Assembly (NCBI GenBank): GCA_013398955.1
Contig: VWPU01014898.1
Location: 1 to 64,000 of the forward strand
Length of the DNA: 64,000 nt
Source of the DNA: Callaeas wilsoni
Lineage: Eukaryota; Chordata; Aves; Passeriformes; Callaeidae
Direction of reading: 5' to 3'
The position numbers and the translations under genes were made by a program. The notes under the pieces were generated by a model. It did no database searches, was not told where the DNA came from, and saw nothing but the letters and a program-made list of their open reading frames with translations. Position 1 is the stretch's first letter; every line of letters begins with the position of its first letter. Shown piece by piece: positions 43,501 through 53,072 of this stretch.

Positions 43501-45057
43501 ACTTCAAGAAGTAGTTGAGAAAACTGAAATTTTCAAATTGAGAAAATGAAAAAATTGAAAAAAAGTTATGGAATGCATCTGTTTCCACTGTATTCCTAAC
43601 CATTAATTTTAGCATCTGAAACTTTAGGAATTACTTTAAATGTTCTTTCTCGTGATCACTTTGTGCCTGTGTGTCATTTGAACCTACTGATCTGCTCCAG
43701 TTCCTCTTCTGCTGCTAAATCAGAGCCACTGGTCTCCACCTTTCAGGGCGAGTGATGGGTGAGGTGTCAGCACTACAATTCTTTTGCTTTGTGCATAGTG
43801 GTGTCAGACAGCTGTTCTTATGGATGGAGCATAATCAAAGATTTAAATCTTGTCAGAAGCCTGGCAAGAATTGAGTTCTTGCAGACACTGAGTCAAAAAT
43901 TAGTGAGATGGATACTGATTAATCCACTCTAAAATTTGAATTATCACGACGGAAGCGGGAAAGTAATTCAGCAGCTGAGTCTGTCAGCAAGTCTATGAGC
44001 AAGCACACACTGCTGGGCACCAGGAGCTGTGGCTCAGGATGCAATTAAGTGCAACATTTCTGATGACGGAAGGAGCAGACTTCCACAGCAGTCAGGGTTA
44101 CACTCGGAAACGAGGCGTTGGCAGTTTCAAAGCTGCTACAGGCCTTGGGAATGCTTGCACATGGGAGTGTCACCCAGGCCAGAGGGATGGCCTCAGAGCA
44201 GGGCAGTCTTCCACAGCTGGTTGCACTGCCCTTCTGCAGCTCGCTGTCCTAGCTGACAGTGCTCCTGGATTGGAAGGAGAGACTTGAACTGGAGATTACC
44301 ATAAAAAAAGGGATCTGAGGTCTCAAAATGTGTTCTTTAGGGAATTTGACTGTGGAGGCCTGTCAGACCTTACACCTCTGAGGCAGCTGTACTGCATTTC
44401 AGCAAAGCAAGTGAACTCCACACTCATCTGCAGGCAAGGGGCGCGCTTAGATATTTTTACTTTTTCCACCAAAAATATACCCTATGGAGAGACAAGAAAA
44501 TTTCTTGCCAAAAATATGTCCAACATTTATGCTTAATTAACAATATTTACCTTTTACTTACAAGACTTGCAGTAAATTGATAAATTTGGGTAATGCTGGT
44601 GCTTGGTTTAGTTCTTTTCTGCCATATTCTGGTCCAGTAAGAAAAGGCAATGAAAGCAAATGTTAGCACATCCTTTACGGACTGAGATGTCATCCATGAG
44701 TCACTCTAAAGCAATGTTGATGTCAGTTTACATAAGTTTAAAAGCAGGATCTTTTGATAACGTCTCAGACATCCTCAAGTTAGGCTTTACTGCACGATCC
44801 TATTGGAAGGATATGTGGGATAATTATTTGTTGCAAATGTTTTCTGTTACTTTAAAACACAGTGATATGTCTGCAATTTTTGAGACCTGAAAAGCAAACT
44901 TTATTTCTGTCTTTTGCAGGATGGTGCCTTGTTTCACCCACAAACCCAGAAGTGCATACAAGCCGAGGCAAACGCTTACAATGGGAACCCAGCACCATTG
45001 TTACGACCTTGTACCAACTCAGACTACCAAAAATGGTTCTTCAAAGAAAGAAGTTGA
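1..45057 (+). CDS. GALNT12: GALNT12, polypeptide N-acetylgalactosaminyltransferase 12, spliced in 10 exons (5' end cut by window edge)
   Basis: GALNT12 encodes a type II Golgi membrane enzyme of family GT27 that starts mucin-type O-glycosylation by moving GalNAc from UDP-GalNAc to Ser/Thr. Coding segments are 1-257, 13480-13649, 14383-14572, 17867-18052, 20314-20431, 26396-26572, 29130-29261, 36114-36227, 42422-42577 and 44920-45057. They sum to 1638 nt, or 545 visible residues plus TGA, with every junction in frame. In visible numbering the GT-A domain shows VDDYSD (136-141), the DxH metal site DCH (190-192), WGGEN (297-301) and GHVF with the distal metal-ligand His (325). A ricin-type lectin domain (about 411-545) has Cys pairs 420/441, 468/483 and 512/531 and ends with QKW (537-539). 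Assignment to GALNT12 rather than a paralogue rests on recalled human sequence, for example [17 protein letters not shown] and [14 protein letters not shown]. Human GALNT12 has about 581 residues, so roughly 36 N-terminal residues, including the membrane anchor, lie left of the window. Sequence shows an intact gene. Confidence 0.95.
2510..2815 (+). repeat. CR1-type LINE remnant, reverse-transcriptase region
   Basis: The stretch around 2535-2580 matches, from memory, the amniote CR1 coding segment containing CTATTTGAGTCCTTTGAAGG and a following ATAGATAAAG. About 200 bases later, GTCCCACAGAAATCTGTGTT at 2764-2783 and the following TGCTGTTCAAC match the CR1 block that encodes the 'PQGSVLGP-LFN' motif. 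The two blocks have the right order and spacing for the sense strand, with many substitutions and indels. The frame is broken, so the element is dead. The edges are uncertain. Confidence 0.6.
3970..4090 (-). repeat. CR1 LINE 3'-region remnant, reverse orientation
   Basis: Reading the plus strand, TTGGAAGGAAACTTTGGGG, then GTCCAACCTC, then CTCCAAGGATGGAGATTC, then CATCACTGTCACAGTAATTTC follow the familiar antisense CR1 3'-end order. About 75 bases of the recalled consensus appear to be deleted in the middle. The terminal ATTCTATG repeats are not preserved. This call is from recall of the avian CR1 consensus. Confidence 0.6.
4543..4576. repeat. 34-base T homopolymer
   Basis: There are 34 consecutive T bases in GALNT12 intron 1. 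No target-site duplication or adjoining retrogene is evident, so I call it a simple repeat. Its length is prone to sequencing or assembly error. Confidence 0.95.
7425..7443. repeat. 19-base T homopolymer
   Basis: This is an uninterrupted T run in intron 1, with no attached retroelement recognised. Confidence 0.9.
11602..11621. repeat. (TTTA)n microsatellite, short
   Basis: Several consecutive TTTA/ATTT units lie in intron 1. This is a simple tandem repeat with no other signal. Confidence 0.8.
13480..13649 (+). CDS. GALNT12: GALNT12 exon 2: start of GT-A catalytic domain
   Basis: The acceptor is TTTACAG|A. The exon completes a split Leu codon, then reads [10 protein letters not shown], the conserved [13 protein letters not shown] block and VDDYSD, part of the UDP-sugar binding region in this family. 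The donor is AAAG|GTAGGA at 13650. Length is 170 nt and the exon ends one base into a Glu codon completed by exon 3. Confidence 0.96.
13650..14382 (+). other. GALNT12 intron 2 (733 bp)
   Basis: This is the shortest intron of the gene. It ends with a T-rich tract before TTACAG. I see no repeat or gene in it. Confidence 0.9.
14383..14572 (+). CDS. GALNT12: GALNT12 exon 3: catalytic domain with DxH motif
   Basis: The exon encodes [28 protein letters not shown] and [22 protein letters not shown] (residues 190-192 of the visible protein) is the DxH motif that binds the Mn2+ of UDP-GalNAc. The acceptor is TTACAG|AACA and the donor is CAAG|GTGAGC. Length is 190 nt, ending two bases into an Arg codon. 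Confidence 0.97.
14573..17866 (+). other. GALNT12 intron 3 (3.3 kb)
   Basis: It contains a 22-base T run at 14784-14805 and otherwise unremarkable AT-rich sequence. An open frame of about 90 codons at 16897-17169 resembles no protein I know. The acceptor is ACATACCAG with a weak pyrimidine tract. Confidence 0.85.
14784..14805. repeat. 22-base T homopolymer
   Basis: This is an uninterrupted T run in GALNT12 intron 3, a simple repeat. Confidence 0.9.
17867..18052 (+). CDS. GALNT12: GALNT12 exon 4: catalytic domain
   Basis: The exon encodes [20 protein letters not shown], then the conserved [17 protein letters not shown]. The acceptor is ACCAG|GATT. The donor is AG|GTTAAT, a GT donor that departs from GTRAGT at +3 and beyond. 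Length is 186 nt, ending two bases into an Arg codon that exon 5 completes. Confidence 0.96.
18053..20313 (+). other. GALNT12 intron 4 (2.3 kb)
   Basis: This intron is AT-rich with short T tracts (for example near 19,750). I recognised no repeat family or gene. Confidence 0.85.
20314..20431 (+). CDS. GALNT12: GALNT12 exon 5: Gal/GalNAc-T motif
   Basis: The exon encodes [16 protein letters not shown] and [20 protein letters not shown]. The WGGEN motif lies in the conserved Gal/GalNAc-transferase segment that forms part of the active site. The acceptor is TTATAG|G and the donor is AGG|GTAGGT. Length is 118 nt and the exon ends on a codon boundary. Confidence 0.97.
20432..26395 (+). other. GALNT12 intron 5 (6.0 kb)
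   Basis: I recognised no repeat family. Modest open frames occur (for example 21731-22120 plus, 21745-21969 minus, 25455-25862 plus), but they lack recognisable domains and splice context and I treat them as chance. The 24.0-24.9 kb part is notably AT-rich. Confidence 0.8.
26396..26572 (+). CDS. GALNT12: GALNT12 exon 6: end of catalytic domain
   Basis: The exon opens with IWQCGG directly after the exon 5 motif, continues [17 protein letters not shown] with the third metal-ligand His, then [20 protein letters not shown]. The acceptor is CTCAG|ATATGG and the donor is CTG|GTGAGT. It has 59 complete codons. Confidence 0.97.
26573..29129 (+). other. GALNT12 intron 6 (2.6 kb)
   Basis: I recognised no repeat or gene. 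It ends in an unusually long pyrimidine tract, about 50 bases almost entirely T and C (from about 29,075), before CAG. Confidence 0.85.
29130..29261 (+). CDS. GALNT12: GALNT12 exon 7: linker between catalytic and lectin domains
   Basis: The exon encodes [37 protein letters not shown] and RPGFFGM, the conserved segment joining the catalytic and lectin domains in this family. The acceptor is TTTCAG|G and the donor is ATG|GTATGT. It has 44 complete codons. Confidence 0.97.
29262..36113 (+). other. GALNT12 intron 7 (6.9 kb)
   Basis: AT-rich intronic sequence with only short, unrecognisable open frames. I could not name any repeat in it. The acceptor before exon 8 is TTTTGATCAG. Confidence 0.8.
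36114..36227 (+). CDS. GALNT12: GALNT12 exon 8: start of ricin-type lectin domain
   Basis: The exon encodes [15 protein letters not shown] and [13 protein letters not shown]. The two Cys (420 and 441 of the visible protein) are the first disulfide pair of the beta-trefoil lectin domain, by family analogy. The donor is CAG|GTAAGA. It has 38 complete codons. Confidence 0.96.
37045..37140 (-). repeat. CR1 LINE remnant, end of reverse-transcriptase region, antisense
   Basis: ACACAGTACTTGAGATATGG followed by TCTCATCAGTGCGGAGTAC is, with substitutions, the reverse complement of the CR1 segment encoding the 'LYSALVRPHLEYC' motif. Similarity fades beyond about 37,140. The match is from recall and the boundaries are approximate. 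Confidence 0.65.
38270..38720. other. Purine-rich (plus-strand) block in intron 8
   Basis: The plus strand is clearly enriched in A and G over about 450 bases, with many GGGA, GGAA and AGGA words. It is not a tandem repeat of one unit and I do not recognise a repeat family. Confidence 0.5.
42422..42577 (+). CDS. GALNT12: GALNT12 exon 9: lectin domain
   Basis: The exon encodes [36 protein letters not shown] and [10 protein letters not shown]. Cys 468 and 483 form the second expected disulfide pair. The acceptor is TTCCCAG|T and the donor is GAG|GTAAGT. It has 52 complete codons. Compared with human as I recall it, about three extra residues lie just after the second Cys. Confidence 0.96.
42578..44919 (+). 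other. GALNT12 intron 9 (2.3 kb)
   Basis: AT-rich intron with no recognised repeat or gene. It ends in TTTCTGTCTTTTGCAG, a strong acceptor. Confidence 0.85.
44920..45057 (+). CDS. GALNT12: GALNT12 exon 10: C-terminal lectin segment and stop
   Basis: The exon encodes [36 protein letters not shown] and then TGA at 45055-45057. Cys 512 and 531 form the third pair, and QKW is the QxW-type motif of ricin-type lectin folds. The C-terminus ends ..KERS, where the human protein, as recalled, ends ..KERML. Confidence 0.97.
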   Translation, partial: DGALFHPQTQKCIQAEANAYNGNPAPLLRPCTNSDYQKWFFKERS

Positions 45058-45498
45058 TCCAGCTGTTGTCTAGGATATAGCTGAATACAAAAAAATGTGC
45101 TCTTTCTAGTCAGCAGTTAGTCAGCCTTTTGAAAACCTCATAAGTGATATATTTTTGTATGGAAAGAACTGTAATTAGTTTACAAGCCTTGGATCTCGTT
45201 TCCTGGAGTTTTAGAAGGCACGAAGTATTGAGAGCTTCATAAAGTGCCACAGAATCTGCTCCTTTTCTCTTTATTTGGCAGCTACATAACTGCTTCTGAA
45301 GTGTCTTTGGTTCTTTTCACAAGTGACAATATAATTTTTTAATCTACTGTATGGAAGTCAAAATAATTGCACTAATGTTAATCTGCCAATAACTTAAAAT
45401 GTTTATTTTTCTACTAAAACATTCTGCAGTTGGGTCTTTTAACAGATAGTAGTTAATAATTATTCTCGTCTTTTAAATACCAAGAAGGTAAATGTAGG

Positions 45499-45575
45499 CC
45501 ATATTCTGCCCGGAATGACTACCACAAAGCCCTCATTGAAGACAGTGTGGATTTACACCTAAAGGCAGAGTATGT
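45499..45575. repeat. Imperfect inverted repeat, MITE-like ancient repeat remnant in 3' UTR
   Basis: The left arm CCATATTCTGCC (45499-45510) pairs with the right arm GGCAGAGTATGT (45564-45575) at 10 of 12 positions. The interior (CATTGAAGACAGTG, then GATTTACACCT) resembles an interspersed repeat I remember from reptile and bird DNA, with 'ATTCTGCCC...CATTGAAGTCAATGG...TTACACCT...GGCAGAAT'. I cannot give a family name. The inverted arms are seen directly; the family link is recall. Confidence 0.55.
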
Positions 45576-46640
45576 CTGCATATTTTTGCACAAATAACAA
45601 TCTAGATGCATACAGATTGCACATGCTTGACAATATTATGCCTTAAATGTTCTGACAATTTTAAATGTTCATGGCACTTGACAAGTTTCTAATCATGCTT
45701 AAGATTGGTTTGGGAGTAAATTGGGGATTTTCTCATCTTTCTCAAAGGCAGAAGACAACAATATTTAAAGATAATGCTTTGGAAAAAGCTATTTAGATTC
45801 ATATGGGCCTATGTAGCTGTGTCCTAGAATGCACGAACCACTTTATGTGGATTTTCAATATGCATAAAACTTTCAAGGTAAGACCTACCAATAATTCTTA
45901 AAAAAAAAAAAAAATTCAAAATTACAGTTAGAGAAAATGAATCTTAAATTATAAGTGTTTAAATGATTCATGCAAAAATTACAATATTTTTAAAACGGTT
46001 TGCAACTGATTTCTAAGAAATGCAGCTACTATTAACACAAAAAGGATTGTCTTTCGGGTATAACTTGCATTTTGTCTGGCAGCTCCTTTTAGATGAGTTG
46101 ACCCTGCAAATGGTCCTGTTGGAAACATGGGGTGTAATGTGCACCAGTGCAGGATGGTTTGTGCCCTGGTGCATGGGATCTGCCTTGCCCAATCAGACAA
46201 GTAGTGTGTGTACAGCAATGTATCTGGCCACTGACCGCCAGCATTGCTGTGTTGACTAGAAGGCTTTCAGCTCATAAGAAGAGTTTCTTTCTCTGTCGGA
46301 TGAAGGAATGCTTATGTGTAGAAGGATGAAGATTTCCACCTTTTTTCCCCCTCAGAAGTCTTGTCATCTGTTTTGATTAGTTTGGTATGTATTTTGTTAT
46401 TTGCTTTTGTTCATGTTTTCTATAAAAAAATGTACAGCCTTTTCTTTGAATCCCCATAAGCTCATGCCATTTTGGCATATCTATTTATATGGTTGGGGTG
46501 TGGGGGGAGGGTTTCTGCCTGTAGGAGATACATTTATAGGTTCTTCCAAGGTCTTTCTAACCCATGTAGATACAATGTTTTTGTGAGCACCTTTAAAGTT
46601 TTGTCTCTGTGGGCTGGACTGATGAAATTATGTTAGAATT

Positions 46641-46646
46641 AATAAA
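46641..46646 (+). terminator. GALNT12: GALNT12 poly(A) signal AATAAA
   Basis: A canonical AATAAA is followed by a GT-containing stretch (46651 on) and a long T-rich tract with TGTGGTCAGTGG (46689-46718), a suitable downstream element. I saw no other canonical AATAAA between the stop codon and here. Confidence 0.75.
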
Positions 46647-47612
46647 ATATTTTGTGATTCAGTAGAGTGGGAAATGGCTTATCAACTATTTTTTTTTTTT
46701 TTCTTGTGGTCAGTGGTTTTCATTTAATCGTTTTGCTGACCTCTTAGGCCTAGATCCCTACAGCACTTGGGAGAAGACAGCTTTATTTTATGGTGTCTCA
46801 AGTTCTGTTTCCTGAACTCAGTAATGCTTCTGTTCACCTGGTAGCAGCAGTGGTTTACACGCTGTGGAGCCACAAATCAAAAGTGGGTTGCTGCACAAGA
46901 GAACAGCAAGGATTTTCTATTAATTTCTGCTTTGCCTTCTTGACTGCTGGTTGAACAATGTTAGTAAGCTGATAAAAGCCCAGCTACTAGAATAATAGCC
47001 GAAGCTCTCACTGACCTCCATTCTGACTGAGGTTGTCTTAGTCTTGGGATTTCAAGATTTCATCCACACGTGGTGGTATGCAAGTGAAACGTAGTAACTA
47101 TTTTCTATACATCTTTTCACTTTGCCCTTGTTTAGAGGGAAGTATTGATGTTTTTGGCTTCCTGCAGCTATGTTTTCACATATGCCAGCAAACCTGCTAG
47201 CCTGGGTTGCGTATTTGCTAGACAAACACACTTGAGTTCAAAAGCAAACACCGAACATGAGCAATGCCACCAGCTTGCTCCCTTGATATTGGCCTTTTAG
47301 TCCATCTACTTAGCATCTTTTATTCCTTGATAGCCTTTTCTTCTTCTCAACTCACTGGAGTTATATTAATGTCTGGCTTCAGGTTTGGAGGGTGAAGGAC
47401 TCCATTGAGCATCCAAGTCATGAAGCACATCTTCAGACTTGCTTTAATATCTTCAGACTTCCTTTTGCAGGATGTCAGGGCTACCTGCTGAGGAATCGAC
47501 TGTGGACTTTGAACTTCTCCTGAGCAGAAATGGGGCTGGATGTCTCATAGAAATGGAAAAATTGGAGGATTTCTGTCACAAGTCAATGCTTGTTTCTTAG
47601 TCCTTCTATTCC

Positions 47613-47634
47613 TTTTTTTTTTTTTTTTTTTTTT
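47613..47634. repeat. 22-base T homopolymer
   Basis: This is an uninterrupted T run in the intergenic region, a simple repeat. Confidence 0.9.
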
Positions 47635-49884
47635 AAATTTAGAAAGCCATCCCGACTGCAGTCAGGTGACTAAATATCATATTTGTTTGAGATCATCAGG
47701 TAATGGTTTTGATTTTTTAAATTTTTTTTAAAAATTTATTCACTCACCATTTTCCTTTTATTTAAAAACTCTGGGTCCTCAGCATGTGCTAAAACTTACT
47801 GGATTTTTCACTTCAACAAGAGACAGTACATGAACCTTCCTTCTAAGAAATAATCTCCTAAAACCTCTGTATATGTGGCCTTGACTGAACCGTTATGTTG
47901 GGGGATTGTTAGAGCTTGCACAAACACCTGGGAGCAACAGTCATCATTGTACATACATCAGTCAACATGAATTGGAAACTGTATTTCTTGCTGGCTCTGC
48001 TGAAACAGAGACTCAAACCTGTGGTGCGTTTTTGTTATATTTATAGGAAGTGGTAAGATGCACTGCAAGGGGAAATTCATGTTGGTTGATAACACCAGCA
48101 CTGATGAGATTGTGCTCCTATTGCCTATTTATGAAAACATGGGCAGTGATAGCGCTTGGTTGGTAATTTAAAATCTGATGCTCTTTTAACTTCATTTGCG
48201 TCTCTTAAGGCCTTTAGATTTGGAGATTACCTTGAAGTTAGTTGAGCTTTGTCCTGACCCTGATACAGATGTAGCAATCAAGATGTCTAGAGAGACTGTA
48301 GGGTTAGGATCATGCAGTTGTGTGTGTACGCTTGCAACTGTGCAGGTTTTCTGGCAGTGTTTGAGAATGCTGTATACTCTTGTAACAAATATGGAACTTT
48401 GTGCTAGCAAGTTAGCTGAGGTAGGTGGGAAAGCCCTTGGGAGGGAGGGAAAAGATGGATAGGAGAGCTCCCCCCTGTTCTGTTGAGTCACAACAGCAAT
48501 AGCTGAGTTCAAATTACAGCATTGCAGTATTCTTACACTTCTCATTTACAGAGGAAAAACATTATGCACGTACATGCAGTACTAAAATTACTATGCCTAG
48601 ATTAACAGTTTTCAATCTTTTTTTTTTTAATCCATTATTCACTGATATTTTTATGAATAGACAAAGCCTAATTAGACCAGTCCCAGTCAGCACTGAAAGG
48701 AATTGCATGGCTCAAGGATTTGCAAAGGTGGCTGGAGACAAAAACAGGGCAGGACCTTCTCAGTGGCTTCTTCAAACTCCAAAAGTAGTAAGAAGATGAA
48801 TATACAGGAATATCCACACAGGAAATGAATTGCTGGCTTAAGGGGTTGCATGACATATTTTGTGTAGCATCAAACCATCTCCCAGAGTGGGAGAGGACTT
48901 GCAGCAGATGCAATTTATTTGTTGGTGTTAAGGGAAAAATCAGTTTTCTGGTTTTCTTGACTTTATCCATGGTCTGAAGATACTTAACTTGCAACTGAAG
49001 AAAAAGTGGTCGGGGGAGTCATACCAGTACAGATGCTTAAGTGTGAAATTAATTAATTGAGGTACTCTGTGATGAGCAAATATAAATATATAAAGAAGAA
49101 AATTGTTAACTGTGCATACACTGTGAGAAGACTTAGTAATAACTGAGAAATTGGAAGTGATCATTAGCGAGAAGATACTTGATAGTGTTTTTACAGAAAT
49201 ATGGTTGAAAGATTCACATGATTGAAGCACTGAAATGACTGGATAACATGCCAGGAAGAAAGTGACATTTGATTTTTGAGTTAAGAGGACAGGTTTTACA
49301 ATTCTTGTGAACTGATATTTTAGCCCAAAAGGAATAAACAGAGGGTGTCTGATGTGGACCACCAAATGAGAACATAAATCCTTTTTGCCTAACAGATAAA
49401 GCATGTGTGCTGCTTCAGAGGATTTCGTCCTAGGGAATGCTCTTTACCACTTTGACAGTAGCAAAACATTCTGGGGATTTCTAAGGGAAAAAAAAGGCAG
49501 CTGGGCAAGTGGCTGTGTCTGACACAATCTTTAATAAGCAGATTGGTGCAATTCTCCTTTAGGCCACCTTTTATTTAAAATGAGCTGTTACCTGGGCATC
49601 TGTTATGCGTAAACACAGCGTAGTACCTAAGAAAAAAGAAATTTCTCAGTGCTGAGAGCTGGAAAGAAGGAGGCTTTACAAAATACAACTGTAGCATAGA
49701 ATCGTGTTGAAAATGTATGTGGATGACATGAAACTTTCTATCAGATTGCAAATTAAATACTTAGGGGCCAGAAATAAAGGTTTTTGTGAAATCCAAAGTT
49801 GGCCTCAGTGCATCTATTACACTATGATTTTTAATTACATGGTTTTCTTGCAATACATTCCCAGTTTTGGGGAGGGTGGAGGAT

Positions 49885-49940
49885 GTTTGGGGGTTTTTTG
49901 TTTGTTTGTTTTTGTTGGGGTTTTTTGTTGTTTTTTTTAC
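49885..49940. repeat. T/G low-complexity tract (TTTG-rich)
   Basis: It consists of repeated GTTT/TTTG units and G runs without coding or retroelement features. Confidence 0.8.
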
Positions 49941-51534
49941 AAAAGGTGGGGAAACTGTCTTTTTCATGTGTCACTGATACACAGGAAGAATTTTGAGAGG
50001 CTTACTTTAACTAATCCTCATTGTTCAATATATGGCCTTATTTGCATCCTCATAACAAATGCCTAGATTGAAAAATAAAAGTTATTTTCTTAGTGTGGGT
50101 TGTTTGCCTTTTGGTTCGTTGGTTGGTTGGTTGTTTTTATAGAACTTGAATGTTACAGTTTCTTAGTGTTTCCCAAATACCTACTAATCCGTCTTGACAG
50201 TATTACCGTGAAGGAAGAGCACCCTGTTTTACTGACAGGGAATGCAGCAACAACCAGATTAGGGTCAGAAGTGCCACATTGTTAAGTACTGTAATTCGAA
50301 GTGCAGCTTTGCTTGGTTTAAATGATATCCAGCCGTAGTCCAGACCTCTGCAGCTCTTAGATGCATTTCTTTGCCCTGGCTCTCCAGCACTGGCCTTCCC
50401 TGCGCACTGCAGGGACACCGGTGTCAGCTGGTCTCTGCCTCCCACATGAGGGCAAGCCTTGAACTTCACACTGAGTGGAACTGTCCAATAACTCTTTCTG
50501 ACCTGCGTTGGGAAAAGCAAGGAGATTCATTTCTATCTTCAACCAACAAAGGGAGATTTGCTGCTGCAGCAGTAGTAAAGAAGGATGTCAAGGAGTTGCT
50601 AATAATGTCCAAGATACTAATTCTGTTGTAACACAGAACCTGGCCTCAAGCTTTCTTTCAGAAAGACTGAGTTCTCAAACACATGGAAATTGCTTCCAAA
50701 AAAACCCCAAATCTTGGAAAGCTGATGACAGTCCGGAGACAATAAGAGTGTGTGTGTTAATAAACTGCCAATATGGTAAAATGATCACCAAACTGATCAC
50801 CAAGTAGCTGTAGTCCTGGTAGCCAAGTACTGGTGAAAATCATGGAATAATACAGTATACAAGCAGTGAAGAAAGATTTTCTATGAAATTATTCTTGACA
50901 GACAAACTTGCATACCAAGCTGAGAATGGCAAAACATCATTTAGCATATGATATTCTGGTTAAAAATAGCATTACATTAAATCAATATGGCACCTATTCC
51001 TTTTGGCATCCTAGAAATGTTCTTGGTGTTATGATAATCAATTTTCTGGAAGAAAATGAGTTGCTGGAAAGTTTGCAGGTGACAAACTGCTGGACAAGTC
51101 ACTTGTACAAATAAAGCTCATGGTTTGATTTATTCTAGTGCAAGACCAAGTGCACAGGAGTAAGGAGGTAGGTGATGCTTTTAGGCAGTATGGATTCAAA
51201 ACTTCGTGTAGATGATTTCATAAAGAGACATCCCCACAAGGGCAACACACTGTCTGGTCTGCCTGTAGGGATTAGGTTTCTCAACCTGCCAATCTGCCCA
51301 GCCTTTGGAACTGGCCGGTACCGAGGGAGGTTCTGAGGCTGCAGCATCTGGCCCAGTGCTTGGCAGGTCACAGGGTCAGAAGGGCCAATTCAGCATCATG
51401 TGGAAAAGGAGAGGTTCCAGGAATCGTTCTTGAGGTGAGGGAAAGTTGGCCTTATTATTTTACAAAAGCAAAATGTGATTAATCTTAGCCCCTGTGTGTG
51501 GGAGAAGATCACTGATACTATGTCCCCTTAAGCT

Positions 51535-51835
51535 AATAAAGGTATGATGAGAACTGGTGGTTGGAAGTTGGAATAAGACAAATTGATACTGAATATTAAA
51601 TGCACCTTTTAGCAAACTAATTAATGATTGAAATGATTTATCAAGAGATGTGATGGACTCTTTCATTACTGATGCCTTAAAGTCAACACTGCTGGATGTC
51701 ATTCTGAGCGAAAGGCTGTAAAGCAACCAGTGTTGTGAAATTACTGGGTGAGGGCTTTTAGCCCAAGGTCAGATCTTACAATCTTAGAATGTATTAATCC
51801 ATGAAAATTCTTTCCAATTTATTGCAGACCTACTG
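51535..51835 (+). repeat. Ancient CR1 LINE 3' end, sense orientation
   Basis: AATAAGACAAATTGATACTG, TATTAAATGCACCTTTTAGC, ATTTATCAAGAGATGTGATGG, CTTAAAGTCAACACTGCTGG, ATTACTGGGTGAGG and AAGGTCAGATCTTACAATCT follow in the same order as the 3' end of an old amniote CR1 family I remember. Divergence is high, as expected for an old copy. It lies about 1.7 kb upstream of the GABBR2 start codon. Confidence 0.75.
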
Positions 51836-53036
51836 TTATTGCTACATAATATAAATTAGATGTATTAGGTTGATCTTCAAAGGTTTGTTCGGAGTGACCT
51901 CAGGAAGTTTATGAATATGTATAGAGAGTGGGGTGCCTAAGGCAGGGCTAAGAAAAGTTTTGCATTTTGCCTGTACCGCCTCCTGTGTGGGATCTACCTG
52001 AGATGAAACAGATCAGTGAACTGCTGCTCTGGGACTCTGCAGACCACGGATGTGGGTGGGCAGTGTGAACGTGTTCCCCGGGGTGGAGGGATAGCCTGGG
52101 AGCAACGTAGAAAGCCACGGGCTGCCTATGGGATATGCCCCACAACCACTGAGATGTGGAGACAACTACTTGGGAGAACAGGCGTGGAAAGGGCTCGCTT
52201 CTCACAGGCTACTCACAGGGTTGCGACAGCCCTCGGGGAAGCTCAGAGTCCTGCCGCAGCCTTAATTTTTTCTTTTTCTTTTTCGGTTTTTTTTTTTTTT
52301 TTTCGGTAACCCGAGCAGTGTCAGGCTCCCAAAAAACCGCCAATTCTGCGGGAAAAAGAAAACAGTTCTTTTTTTAAAAAAATCCCACTACTTCTGCTCT
52401 AGCGAAACGCCCCGCTCCTGCGTGCCGCAGAGCTGCCGTGGCCCGGGCTGGCTGCGCGTGTGCGTGTGCGGGGTGCCGAGCCCGAGTGGGAGCGTGTTTG
52501 CGTGCCGCGTGTGCGCGGGGGAGGGCGGGGAGAGTGCGCGGAGCCCGCCCGCGCCGGGCAGCGCTGCCAGCGGGGTCTCCGTGCGTGTGCCAGGCGGGTC
52601 GCGCGTGGGGACAGTGCGCGGGCCGCGGCTGCGGCCGGCCTCCCCTGCCCGCGGATGGGCAGCGGCCACAGCTCGCACCGCCCCGCGCCCACCCGCGCCC
52701 GCCTTGGCAGCTCCACCTGGAGAAGGTGCCCGACCCACAGGCAGCGAACCCTGATGCCGTGAAGGGGGAGCTCGGCCCGGCCCCCGCCGCCGCACACTTT
52801 GCTCTGCCCCCGGCCGCGCATCCTGCCCGGCGGCTTTGCCCGACCCGGAGGAAGGGCGCAGGCGGCACCTCCCGCCCGCGGCGGGGGCTGCCCCGGCTCC
52901 CGAGGAATGCGGCACTAGCACCCCCACCCCGGCTCGGCACCGCTCCCCTCCTCCGCCTCCCCGGCTCTAGGGGGGGCTTTTTCCTCTTCGGCGTTATCTG
53001 CCGGAGCATCCTTTTTTTTTCCTTTTCACCCTTTTG

Positions 53037-53066
53037 GAGGAGGAGGAGGAGGGGGAAGGAAGGAGG
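53037..53066 (+). repeat. GGA-repeat tract
   Basis: About six GGA units followed by GGGGAAGGAAGGAGG form a purine tract inside the GABBR2 CpG island. Confidence 0.85.
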
Positions 53067-53072
53067 TGTTCA

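Larger units (their letters stand above)
45058..46665 (+). other. GALNT12: GALNT12 3' UTR
   Basis: This AT-rich sequence follows the stop codon, with no further coding exon, up to a single canonical AATAAA. It includes a 77-base imperfect inverted repeat (45499-45575) and a 16-base A run (45900-45915), which could cause internal priming in cDNA data. The end point is inferred from the poly(A) signal. Confidence 0.75.
46666..52384. other. Intergenic region between GALNT12 and GABBR2
   Basis: About 5.7 kb of mostly AT-rich sequence with a 22-base T run (47613-47634), T/G-rich low-complexity tracts (about 49,885-49,940 and 50,113-50,137) and an ancient CR1 3' end (about 51.54-51.83 kb). The open frames are short with no recognisable domains. 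I saw no ANKS6 coding exon here on either strand. Confidence 0.75.

Noticed and set aside
49704..49760. Short frame with a YVDD-like reverse-transcriptase motif
   Set aside because: Only one short motif fits. No ordered neighbouring CR1 or retroviral blocks were found, so a transposon call is not supported.
51050..51110. AAGTTTGCAGGTGACAAACT resembling the CR1 'KFADDTKL' coding block
   Set aside because: The match is short with no colinear extension, although it lies upstream of the genuine CR1 3' end and could belong to the same copy.
46666..52384. Possible ANKS6 gene between GALNT12 and GABBR2
   Set aside because: No ankyrin-repeat or SAM-domain coding segment was seen on either strand in this interval.
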